A DNA stretch of 64,000 nucleotides from Cyclobacteriaceae bacterium (lineage in GTDB: Bacteria > Bacteroidota > Bacteroidia > Cytophagales > Cyclobacteriaceae), in NCBI GenBank assembly GCA_028285685.1, contig JANQOR010000028.1, positions 1 to 64,000 on the forward strand, written 5' to 3'. Below the pieces are notes generated by a model. It was not told where the DNA came from. It was given only the letters and a program-made list of their open reading frames with translations, and searched no databases. A program made the translations under genes and the position numbers. Numbering within the stretch: position 1 is the first letter of the stretch; each line of letters opens with the position of its first letter. This document shows positions 35,756 to 43,572 of the stretch, piece after piece.

Positions 35756-36601
35756 CTAATCTTTCAAATGACTGGTCCAAACGGGAATGGATGAATGATT
35801 AACCACCATCTCCGCAATGCTTCCAGCCAGAAAATGCCCAATTCCACTTCTTTGATGGGTTCCGAGTGCGATCATGTCGGCACCGATATCCTCTGCGTAA
35901 TATCTGATGCCGTCTTCTTCATTTTTATAGTTATAGATATCTGTTGTGTAGTTTTCAATTCCATACTTTGCCACGAACTCTTCCATTTGCTTTGTATCAT
36001 GTCTGGTCGATGTGAAACTAGCCGGAGTATTTATTTTCACTATCCTAAACCGGGCTTCGAACATGGATTGTAAATCCTTCAACTGAGCAACAAAGTCATC
36101 GTGTGTATGTATAAAATCAGAAGCAAAAACAATGTCGTTTATAGGCTCCAATTCACACTTATTCTGAATCGTTATCACTGGACAAGAGGCCTTTCTGACT
36201 ACCTTTTCAGCGTTTGAACCAACAAAGAATTCGTTAAGTCCCTCTGCCCCCTCAGTGCCCATAACCACTAAATCTACCGTTTCTTCGGTGATCTCATCAA
36301 TGATATTATGAAATGGATTTCCAAGCTGGATTTTATAAGAAATCTTATTGTCACTATAGTCGGCGCCGGAAATGACTGCTCCAAGCTTTTCCTTGACTTT
36401 TTCAATCATTTGTTTGATATATACTTGCTCCATCGGATCGAGATCTTGTATTCCCAATGTCCGGAAAGAATCGGCTGTGGGGTGTTCAATCACATGCAAT
36501 AAGCGTATATCACAATCTGCCTTGGCGGCAATTTGACAAGCAAAGTCAAGCGCATGCTCAGCAACTTTTGAAAAGTCGTATGGTACTAGTATTTTTTTCA
36601 T
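35756..36601 (-). CDS. Universal stress protein, tandem UspA domains
   Basis: A 281-residue cytoplasmic protein made of two UspA domains (about 1-145 and 150-281). Both retain the ATP-binding pattern: GTEGAEGLNEFFVGSNAEKVV in the first and GTHQRSGIGHFLAGSIAEMVV in the second, so both may bind ATP. The start MKKILVPYDFSKVAEHALDFA is typical. Its own terminator lies downstream. A Crp/Fnr-like site about 56 bp upstream hints at control by oxygen or redox state. The target is unknown. Confidence 0.93.
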   Translation of the reverse strand: MKKILVPYDFSKVAEHALDFACQIAAKADCDIRLLHVIEHPTADSFRTLGIQDLDPMEQVYIKQMIEKVKEKLGAVISGADYSDNKISYKIQLGNPFHNIIDEITEETVDLVVMGTEGAEGLNEFFVGSNAEKVVRKASCPVITIQNKCELEPINDIVFASDFIHTHDDFVAQLKDLQSMFEARFRIVKINTPASFTSTRHDTKQMEEFVAKYGIENYTTDIYNYKNEEDGIRYYAEDIGADMIALGTHQRSGIGHFLAGSIAEMVVNHSSIPVWTSHLKD

Positions 36602-36656
36602 GATTCGGATTTATTATTAGTCAATTTAAGGAAAATGGAACGTTAATTTGATCAGA

Positions 36657-36670
36657 TTGATAAAAATCAG
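36657..36670 (-). promoter_or_regulatory. Candidate Crp/Fnr-type site upstream of the USP gene
   Basis: TTGATAAAAATCAG matches the Fnr consensus TTGAT-N4-ATCAA at nine of ten positions. It lies 56-69 bp upstream of the USP start codon on the minus strand, a workable activator position. Universal stress proteins are known Fnr/Anr targets in other phyla. No Crp/Fnr gene is in the window, so this is consensus-based. Confidence 0.4.
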
Positions 36671-36739
36671 CGCAACGGCAAACAATAGTGACAAACGTTA
36701 ATATTGACACTAAAATGGAATTTTGAAAAGCTGGTATCG

Positions 36740-38188
36740 CTATTCGTCGGAATCATCGATTGGTGGTGGACCATCTGGAACAATCCCCTTATAAATGTAA
36801 TCACCCTTGCGTTCCGTAAATTCATCCTTCACAGCTGTTCTCAGTTTTTCATCCTCAAAAAGGTCCACCATTGTCATTGCAAGAGCCTTCGAAGCATAAA
36901 TCATCCCTTTATGACCAATCGACATACCACCACAGGCTACCACTGCCCAGCTGTGCCAGGGAGTTCCCTTTGGTGCTACAGTAGCACTTAGTCGAATCGT
37001 TGGTACCACCCAGCTTACATCTCCGACGTCTGTAGAGCCACCAGATGGATGCTCCAATGTTTCTTCCAGTGGGCGTATCTCCATATCTAACCCGACCTCA
37101 GGTTTTCCGGTAGCTTTTTGTATGCTCTTAGCAAAATCATCCTCATCATCAGTATAGTCGATCACGCCAAGGTATTCCAAGTTTTTCTGAAGTCGTGCTC
37201 CTCCTGCCCTGTTGACCACGATTTCATGAACTCCAGAAATTAGGTTGATTTCATAGTCCACGTTTGCCATGATAGCAGCCCCCTCGGCAATTCTCTCCAC
37301 TTGTTTCCAAACGACCTCCATACCATCTCTTCTAGTGTCCCGAACACGTGTCCAAATTCTAGAATAGTCAGGTACAACATTCACTACCTTGCCTCCATCC
37401 TGAATATGATAATGGATTCTAACAGTTGGTTTAACATGTTCTCTGTAGTAATTGATCCCGGTGGTGTACAATTCAAGTGCGTCTGAAGCACTCCGACCAT
37501 TCCACGGGTCCGAGGAGGCGTGCGCCGCTTGACCAGTAAACTCTACCATAAAATCAACCAAAGCAAGAGAACTTTGAACGTTCGCTTTTGTTTCAGCGCT
37601 AGGATGCCAATCCATCATGATATCGACATCATCAAATAGCCCTGCTCGGATCATCCATAGTTTACCGAAGAACTTCTCCTCTGCTGGAGTACCGTAAAAA
37701 CGAACTGTCCCCTCTAGCTGACCAGCTTCTATCATCTCCTTGATCGCCGTAGCAGCCCCAAGACTTGCAACACCAAAGAGATTATGCCCGCATCCATGAC
37801 CTGCTGATCCTTCATTCAAAGGGTCCTTGTAAGGAACGGGTTTTTGTGACAATCCAGGTAATGCATCAAATTCACCCATGATACCGATAATTGGGCCTCC
37901 GGACCCATATTCTGCAACGAACGCGGTAGGAATCTCGCCCACGCCTTTTGACACCTTAAATCCGTTAGATTCGGCATAGGCAATGAGAGCCGCAGCAGAT
38001 TTCGTTTCCTGAAATGCTACCTCTTCGAAGGACCATATCTGGTTGCTGAGATTGGTTAGCTCTTCATATTTACCATCCAGCGACTTGATGGTTACTTGTT
38101 TCTTATTTAGGAAAGCTGGTTTTTTCTGAGCAGTAATAGTTCCCATTAAAGCGCAGCATAACACGACGATCAAAGACTTAGTTTTCAT
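36740..38188 (-). CDS. M20 family amidohydrolase (AbgB-like), exported
   Basis: A 482-residue M20 metallopeptidase resembling AbgB, the aminobenzoyl-glutamate hydrolase subunit. A signal peptide is present (about 1-20, ending TITAQ). Metal-binding blocks include GIMGEFDALPGL, GHGCGHNLFG and TPAEEKFFGK, and the lid region has MDWHPSAETKANVQSSL. It should hydrolyse an N-acyl amino acid or dipeptide outside the cytoplasm. It lies 50 nt downstream of the DinB gene on the same strand and may belong to the M28-RidA-DinB operon. Confidence 0.9.
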   Translation of the reverse strand: MKTKSLIVVLCCALMGTITAQKKPAFLNKKQVTIKSLDGKYEELTNLSNQIWSFEEVAFQETKSAAALIAYAESNGFKVSKGVGEIPTAFVAEYGSGGPIIGIMGEFDALPGLSQKPVPYKDPLNEGSAGHGCGHNLFGVASLGAATAIKEMIEAGQLEGTVRFYGTPAEEKFFGKLWMIRAGLFDDVDIMMDWHPSAETKANVQSSLALVDFMVEFTGQAAHASSDPWNGRSASDALELYTTGINYYREHVKPTVRIHYHIQDGGKVVNVVPDYSRIWTRVRDTRRDGMEVVWKQVERIAEGAAIMANVDYEINLISGVHEIVVNRAGGARLQKNLEYLGVIDYTDDEDDFAKSIQKATGKPEVGLDMEIRPLEETLEHPSGGSTDVGDVSWVVPTIRLSATVAPKGTPWHSWAVVACGGMSIGHKGMIYASKALAMTMVDLFEDEKLRTAVKDEFTERKGDYIYKGIVPDGPPPIDDSDE

Positions 38189-38238
38189 CTACTTAGGTTG
38201 TTGGTTGGCACAGTAAGATAGTATTTCAAGGAGATAAA

Positions 38239-38763
38239 TCAGCTATTCAAAACAGCTAAATACTTTGGCCAGGGACCTGCTTCCTCTTTGTATTGTTTGG
38301 CTAGAACACGGTTGATCTGAACGATATGACCCAGATCATGTACTGCCCAGGCGGCCAACAGTTGCCTCAAGGTCACATCTCCAAATTCAGGGTGTATACC
38401 AGTCTTGTTGAAATCATCATCCTTGAGATCAAGTTGAATAAGTTCTCTAAGATTCTCCTCTCTCCGCCGTTCAAACTCATCGAGAAGGTCGTCCATCGTC
38501 TTTCCAACGCTCTCCTTGAATTGAGCAAACCGATCATATGGAGTGAAGTGTTTATCCTCCTCGAACAAGATGATCTTTGTCCTCGGAATCCAGTCCGTCT
38601 TCTCTCCGTGGATCAGATGTCCCACAACATCGAAAGGACTCCACGTTTCAGGCCCTTCATTTTGATGGGTCCACTCGTCCGGAAGTCCTTCAAGAATGTT
38701 TCGAACAGTGACTGGTGTTCGTTTAAGAATCGAAATGGTGTCTTCCAGCGAAAACTGCATCAA
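38239..38763 (-). CDS. DinB family protein
   Basis: A 174-residue four-helix-bundle protein of the DinB/YfiT superfamily. The metal-binding histidines are likely those in FDVVGHLIHGEKTDW and in AWAVHDLGHIVQINRVLAKQY. Members include thiol-dependent S-transferases and many uncharacterised proteins. It overlaps the RidA gene by four bases and so is translated from the same message. Specific activity cannot be predicted. Confidence 0.9.
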   Translation of the reverse strand: MMQFSLEDTISILKRTPVTVRNILEGLPDEWTHQNEGPETWSPFDVVGHLIHGEKTDWIPRTKIILFEEDKHFTPYDRFAQFKESVGKTMDDLLDEFERRREENLRELIQLDLKDDDFNKTGIHPEFGDVTLRQLLAAWAVHDLGHIVQINRVLAKQYKEEAGPWPKYLAVLNS

Positions 38764-39323
38764 TCCTGCACTTCTACAATCATTTCTACTTCTATGGCAA
38801 TGTTTCGTGGTAGCGCTCCCATTCCCACTGCAGCTCGCGCATGCTTACCGCGATCACCAAACACTTCTACCATCGTATCGGAAAACCCGTTCACTACTTC
38901 CGGTTGATCTCCGAAATCAGGAGCGCTGTTCACCATCCCTAAGACTTTCACAATTCTCACCACCTTGTTCAAGTCTCCAATCTCGGCTTTAAGTGCTGAT
39001 AGTTGTGCAATTGCGACTAAACGCCCAGCTTCATATCCCTCCTCGATGGTTAGGTCCGCACCCAATTTTCCTGCCACATAACCTCCTTCGGGTTTGTTTG
39101 GTCCTTTTCCGGCCATAAAAACCAAATTTCCTGTTCTGACCGAATTCACATAGTTGGCTACTGGTGCAGGCGGCTCAGTTAGCGTGATTCCAAGTGAGGC
39201 CACGCGTTCTTCCACATCATAGTCGTAAAGTTCTTGCGAGGTTTTTCCTTCCTCTGCAGGTGGATTTGGCGTGCATGCTAAAATGGACAATCCACAGACT
39301 ATTATAATGACTAGGTTCTTCAT
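38760..39323 (-). CDS. Exported RidA family lipoprotein
   Basis: A 187-residue RidA/YjgF-like protein. The core begins at about residue 48 (LGITLTEPPAPVANYVNSVRTGNLVFMAGKGP) and keeps the arginine of the RidA active site in KHARAAVGMGALPRNIAIEVEMI. Unlike the usual cytoplasmic enamine deaminase it has a clear lipobox (LSILACTPN, Cys17), so it should be anchored in the envelope. It lies between an exported M28 peptidase and DinB in one operon. Its substrate outside the cytoplasm is unknown. Confidence 0.88.
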   Translation of the reverse strand: MKNLVIIIVCGLSILACTPNPPAEEGKTSQELYDYDVEERVASLGITLTEPPAPVANYVNSVRTGNLVFMAGKGPNKPEGGYVAGKLGADLTIEEGYEAGRLVAIAQLSALKAEIGDLNKVVRIVKVLGMVNSAPDFGDQPEVVNGFSDTMVEVFGDRGKHARAAVGMGALPRNIAIEVEMIVEVQD

Positions 39324-39352
39324 TTTCTTGTTTTTTGGTTACTAATTAATAA

Positions 39353-40987
39353 TTAATTTGACATGGATTCCTCTCTTATTGCCTTGAACTCGGATCCCTT
39401 TTTCCATCGGGGCCACATTTCCGAATTTGACAATTTCCATCCGACATTGAACATCAGTTGACCGTCCAATGCCATTCCGTCAAACGTCCAAACTTCCGGA
39501 TCGTACTCATCGGATGGCTGATGGTATTGCGGGGTTTGATACTTGCTTTTCATCTCTTTAACATAATCGACACCTAAGGTCATGTGCTCTTCTGAACCAG
39601 AGGCGTACAAAGCTGGGATACCTACTTTGGCAAAATTGAAATGATCAGACCTGAAGAAAAATCCCTTTCCTGACTCAGGATCGGGAATAATATATCGACC
39701 TTGGGAAGCTGCGAACTCCGCGGCTAAATCTTCCAACTCTGACTGCCCATAACCCACTACGGTAAGATCCTTCATGGGACCAAAGTTTGTGATACCGTCC
39801 ATATTAATATTTGCAACCGTTTTCGCCACCGGGTAGATTGGATTCTCGGCGTAGTGCTTAGAACCAAGCAAACCTTGTTCTTCTGCAGTCACAGCAAGGA
39901 AAATGACCGTTCTTTCAGGTTTTTCGACTTTAGCAAAAACCTCTGCAATGCCCAACATTGTCGCAATACCGGAAGCATTGTCGTGTGCCCCGTTGTAGAT
40001 CGAATCGCCCTCAATTGCCGGTCCAACCCCTAAATGATCCCAGTGGGCGGAGTAGATGATGTATTCTTTCGGATTCTTGGATCCTGTAATCTTTGCAATT
40101 ACATTCTTCGAAACATCACGCTTGATTTTGTTTTCTACTGAAACGGAAGCACTGAGCTCCAGGCTGAAAGGTTTGAAGTCCCTACTCCTTGACATTTCAC
40201 CATAGTTCCGCAAGTCTTGTCCCGAGGCTTCAAAGATCTTTATTGCAGCATCACGTGTTACCCATCCAATCACATCACTTTTAAAGCTGCTTCCTGAGTT
40301 ATCCAAATAAAGACTGGCACCTGACCATGAATTTCGAACAACTAACCATGGGTACCCAGCTGGAACCGTTTCATGAACGATAAAGCAACCTGCGGCACCT
40401 TGTCTAGCAGCCTCTTCGAATTTGTAGGTCCAGCGACCATAGTAGGTCATTGTTTCTCCCTTAAACAATGTTGAATCTCCCGATGCGAAACCTGGATCAT
40501 TGACAAGGACAACCACCGTTTTGCCCTCCACATCTAACCCTTCGTAATCGTTCCATCCATATTCGGGTGCAACAATTCCATAACCAGCAAAAACAAGCTC
40601 TGAACCCTGTAAACTGGCACTTTCTTCAACTCTTTCAGTGTAAGCAACAAAATCTTCGGAAATGTTCAAAACCACCTCATTAGATCCACCGCCAATTGTC
40701 ATCGTTTGGGATGGCATTGCGGTTAATTCCACCAAGGGTACATCCTGAAAATATGAGTTCCGATTTCCAGGCTCTAAGCCCATACTTTCAAACTGCGATT
40801 TCAAATAGGCGACCGTCTTCTCTTCTCCCTGGGTAAATGGTTTTCTCCCGAGAAAATCATCTGAGGCAAGTGCCTCAATATGAGACCTCAAAGACTGCTC
40901 TGATATAGTAGCATTGGCATTTTCATTACCTCCCGTACAGGCAGCGCCTATTGCGGTAACAAGTAGGAGGAAAATTAACTTTTTCAT
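39353..40987 (-). CDS. M28 family zinc aminopeptidase lipoprotein with PA domain
   Basis: A 544-residue exported peptidase with lipobox AIGAACTGG (Cys17). A protease-associated domain lies at about residues 120-230. The co-catalytic zinc site is complete: SAHWDHLGVG, YNGAHDNASG and VTAEEQGLLGS. Members remove N-terminal amino acids. It is first in an apparent minus-strand operon with RidA, DinB and perhaps the M20 enzyme. Divergent from the M49-like peptidase gene across 111 bp. Confidence 0.93.
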   Translation of the reverse strand: MKKLIFLLLVTAIGAACTGGNENANATISEQSLRSHIEALASDDFLGRKPFTQGEEKTVAYLKSQFESMGLEPGNRNSYFQDVPLVELTAMPSQTMTIGGGSNEVVLNISEDFVAYTERVEESASLQGSELVFAGYGIVAPEYGWNDYEGLDVEGKTVVVLVNDPGFASGDSTLFKGETMTYYGRWTYKFEEAARQGAAGCFIVHETVPAGYPWLVVRNSWSGASLYLDNSGSSFKSDVIGWVTRDAAIKIFEASGQDLRNYGEMSRSRDFKPFSLELSASVSVENKIKRDVSKNVIAKITGSKNPKEYIIYSAHWDHLGVGPAIEGDSIYNGAHDNASGIATMLGIAEVFAKVEKPERTVIFLAVTAEEQGLLGSKHYAENPIYPVAKTVANINMDGITNFGPMKDLTVVGYGQSELEDLAAEFAASQGRYIIPDPESGKGFFFRSDHFNFAKVGIPALYASGSEEHMTLGVDYVKEMKSKYQTPQYHQPSDEYDPEVWTFDGMALDGQLMFNVGWKLSNSEMWPRWKKGSEFKAIREESMSN

Positions 40988-41098
40988 TCCGTGGGTTAAT
41001 TTTTAAAAGGAAGTGAATTTAAACCATTTTAAAGAATGACGAAATCACTCCTTTTCCAGCAATATTCTTTGTAACTTATATGGTAAACCTTATCAACC

Positions 41099-42721
41099 AT
41101 GAAAAACCTACACATTAATGCCATGGCAGTGGTCATGTTAGTGGGATGTTCTATGCCCACAGAATCAGAGACAGATTCCGTTGCAAAAAAACTTGAGGAC
41201 TACAAGACAGTCAGACTTACAACAGATTTATCTGTTCTAAGTGAAAGAGAGAAACAAATGATCCCTTTACTAATTAAGATTAGTAAGATTATGGACGATC
41301 TTTTTTGGTACGAAGCGTACGGTGAGAAAAGCGAATTATTCGCCTCGATAGATGATCCCTCCACACTCAATTATTTGAAAATCAATTATGGACCATGGGA
41401 TCGTCTGGATGGTAACAGACCATTTATCAGCGGTTTTGACAAAAAGCCACCCGGAGCCAATTTTTACCCTTTCGACATTACACGAGAAGAGTTTGAAGCT
41501 GCGGATCTTGAGGACAAAACAAGCCTCTACACCTTCATTAGGCGAAATGCGGAGGGCAAACTGATTTCTGTTCCGTATCGTGAAATGTTTAAGAATGAAA
41601 TAGAAAAAGCGGTTGAGCTGCTGCGACAATGTGCAGACCTGGCCGAAGATCAAAGCTTAAGAGAATATCTAACGATCCGTGGAGATGCACTTCTCACCGA
41701 TGTATATCAGCCAAGTGACATGGCCTGGATGGACATGAAAACTAACACCATTGACTTCATAGTAGGGCCTATCGAAAATTATGAGGACAACCTCTATGGC
41801 TATAAGGCTGCTCACGAAGCTTACGTTCTGATAAAAGACAAAACGTGGAGTGAGCGGCTAGCAAGATATACTGCATTACTCCCAGAGCTTCAAAACGGAC
41901 TTCCCGTGGATGCCGAATATAAAACCGAGATTCCCGGGAAAGATGCGGACCTGAATGCGTACGACGTGGTCTACTATGGAGGAGATTGCAATTCTGGCTC
42001 TAAAACCATCGCAATAAACCTACCTAATGACGAAGAAGTGCAACTATCGAAAGGATCACGAAGACTACAACTAAAAAATGTAATGCGTGCCAAGTTTGAT
42101 CACATCTTGTTGCCAATTTCTAAGGAGCTTGTCCATAAGGATCAGCAGAAAAATGTAAGCTTCGATGCCTTCTTTGGAAACATCATGTTTCATGAAGTTG
42201 CCCATGGGCTTGGTATCAAGAAGACGATTACAGGAAAAGGAACGGTCAGAAACGCATTGAAGGAGTACGCGACAACTCTTGAAGAAGGAAAAGCAGATGC
42301 ATTGGGATTGTATATGATCACACAACTCCATGAGAGAGGAGAAATTGACCGTGATCTCATGGACCATTATGTTACATTTCTTGCTAGCATTTTACGATCA
42401 GTCAGGTTCGGAGCAGCCGACACTCATGGTAATGCCAATATGATCAGGTTTAACTTTTTCAAGGAATCCGGCGCTTTTACAAGGGATGAAACAACAAACA
42501 CTTACCGTGTCAACCTCGACAAAATGAAGGAGTCTACAAATGCTTTGTCGCAGCGAATATTGATCCTCCAAGGCGATGGCGATTATGATGGAGCCGCCAC
42601 GCTAGTCGCTGAGAAAGGCTCAATGGATGATGTGCTTAAGGCAGATCTTGATCGTCTAAAGGCATTAGATATTCCATTAGATCTGGTTTTTGAGCAGGGG
42701 GTTGACGTACTTGGCTTATAA
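41099..42721 (+). CDS. Dipeptidyl-peptidase III-like (M49-related) zinc hydrolase
   Basis: A 540-residue protein with an N-terminal lipobox-like segment (VVMLVGCSMP, Cys17). The zinc motif is HEVAH at residues 365-369, and a second motif EEGKAD starts at 395, the layout of the M49 family (HExxGH with EExxAE) but with a standard HExxH. The blocks NYGPWDRLDG and PPGANFYPFDITREEF are typical of the Bacteroidota branch. It should cleave short peptides in the envelope. The nitroreductase gene follows 8 nt after its stop. Confidence 0.82.
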   Translation: MKNLHINAMAVVMLVGCSMPTESETDSVAKKLEDYKTVRLTTDLSVLSEREKQMIPLLIKISKIMDDLFWYEAYGEKSELFASIDDPSTLNYLKINYGPWDRLDGNRPFISGFDKKPPGANFYPFDITREEFEAADLEDKTSLYTFIRRNAEGKLISVPYREMFKNEIEKAVELLRQCADLAEDQSLREYLTIRGDALLTDVYQPSDMAWMDMKTNTIDFIVGPIENYEDNLYGYKAAHEAYVLIKDKTWSERLARYTALLPELQNGLPVDAEYKTEIPGKDADLNAYDVVYYGGDCNSGSKTIAINLPNDEEVQLSKGSRRLQLKNVMRAKFDHILLPISKELVHKDQQKNVSFDAFFGNIMFHEVAHGLGIKKTITGKGTVRNALKEYATTLEEGKADALGLYMITQLHERGEIDRDLMDHYVTFLASILRSVRFGAADTHGNANMIRFNFFKESGAFTRDETTNTYRVNLDKMKESTNALSQRILILQGDGDYDGAATLVAEKGSMDDVLKADLDRLKALDIPLDLVFEQGVDVLGL

Positions 42722-42729
42722 TTGCAGGT

Positions 42730-43410
42730 ATGGAAAAAACGGATATAAATGGCCATCCACATGTCGCTTATGAAAGGGACACTTATGAGCTTAGTGAAGT
42801 AGAAAAAAGAAGTCTAGAGTTTCATCAATGGCTTGACACAAGAAGGACGGTTCGTGACATTTCTGATCGTCCAATCTCGAAGGAAGTCATACAGAATTTG
42901 ATTATGGCAGGGTCAACCGCCCCATCGGGAGCTCACAAACAGCCTTGGACTTTCTGCGCTATATCCAATTCTGAGTTGAAAAAAGAAATAAGAAAAGCTG
43001 CCGAAAAAGAAGAATATGACAGTTATCATGGACGAATGAGCGAACGATGGATCAAAGATCTAAAACCCATCGGAACAGACTGGAACAAGCCGTTCATAGA
43101 AGAAGCGCCGTGGATAATTATCGTCTTTAAGCGTGTCTATGAATTTATCGATGGAGAAAAACACAACAATTACTACGTGAACGAATCGGTGGGAATTGCC
43201 TGTGGAATGATCATTTCTGCTATCCATAAGGCTGGGTTGGTAACATTGACTCACACTCCTTCTCCAATGAATTTTCTGACCAAAATATTGAAACGTCCCG
43301 AGAATGAACGACCGTATCTTCTTCTTCCCATCGGATATCCAAAAGATAAGGTCTTTGTTCCCGAGTTAAAAAGAAAGGAGTTAGAGGAAGTCGCTGTATT
43401 TTATGAATAA
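42730..43410 (+). CDS. Nitroreductase family protein (iodotyrosine deiodinase-like)
   Basis: A 226-residue flavoprotein. The FMN-binding start RRTVRDISDRPISKEVIQNLI, the block AGSTAPSGAHKQPWTF and the THTPSPMNFL segment place it close to the iodotyrosine deiodinase/BluB-like branch. Members reduce aromatic or halogenated substrates with NAD(P)H. The ATG lies 8 nt after the M49-like stop, so the two are co-transcribed. A TGGCAG direct repeat begins at the base after its stop codon. Confidence 0.9.
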   Translation: MEKTDINGHPHVAYERDTYELSEVEKRSLEFHQWLDTRRTVRDISDRPISKEVIQNLIMAGSTAPSGAHKQPWTFCAISNSELKKEIRKAAEKEEYDSYHGRMSERWIKDLKPIGTDWNKPFIEEAPWIIIVFKRVYEFIDGEKHNNYYVNESVGIACGMIISAIHKAGLVTLTHTPSPMNFLTKILKRPENERPYLLLPIGYPKDKVFVPELKRKELEEVAVFYE

Positions 43411-43437
43411 TGGCAGGTTTTTGAAGTGATTTGGCAG
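43411..43437 (+). promoter_or_regulatory. TGGCAG direct repeat, site A
   Basis: TGGCAG at 43411-43416 and again at 43432-43437, period 21 bp. TAACTTTA (43459-43466), a near match to TAnnTTTG, follows exactly 21 nt after the second copy. Two identical layouts flank the second kinase gene. The proximal copy would overlap the -33 region, as for an activator. The likely ligand is the AraC-type output domain of the downstream hybrid kinases. Confidence 0.7.
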
Positions 43438-43510
43438 AATCGAAAGTTGAGCGTTGATTAACTTTATATAAGAAATCCACCTGATCACACGCATAACACC
43501 GTGTAGAACG

Positions 43511-43545
43511 AAGCTCTCCTGATCAAATCGGGGGAGCTTTTTTTA
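43511..43545 (+). terminator. Terminator hairpin in the leader of hybrid kinase 1
   Basis: AAGCTCTCC (43511-43519) pairs with GGGGAGCTT (43531-43539), a 9-bp stem with one wobble, followed by seven T. It can end nitroreductase transcripts, but it also lies between TGGCAG site A and the kinase ATG at 43573. A transcript started at site A would be only about 70 nt unless it reads through. Confidence 0.75.
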
Positions 43546-43572
43546 TCTTTAGTCCACTAATGCTAGTTAGTC

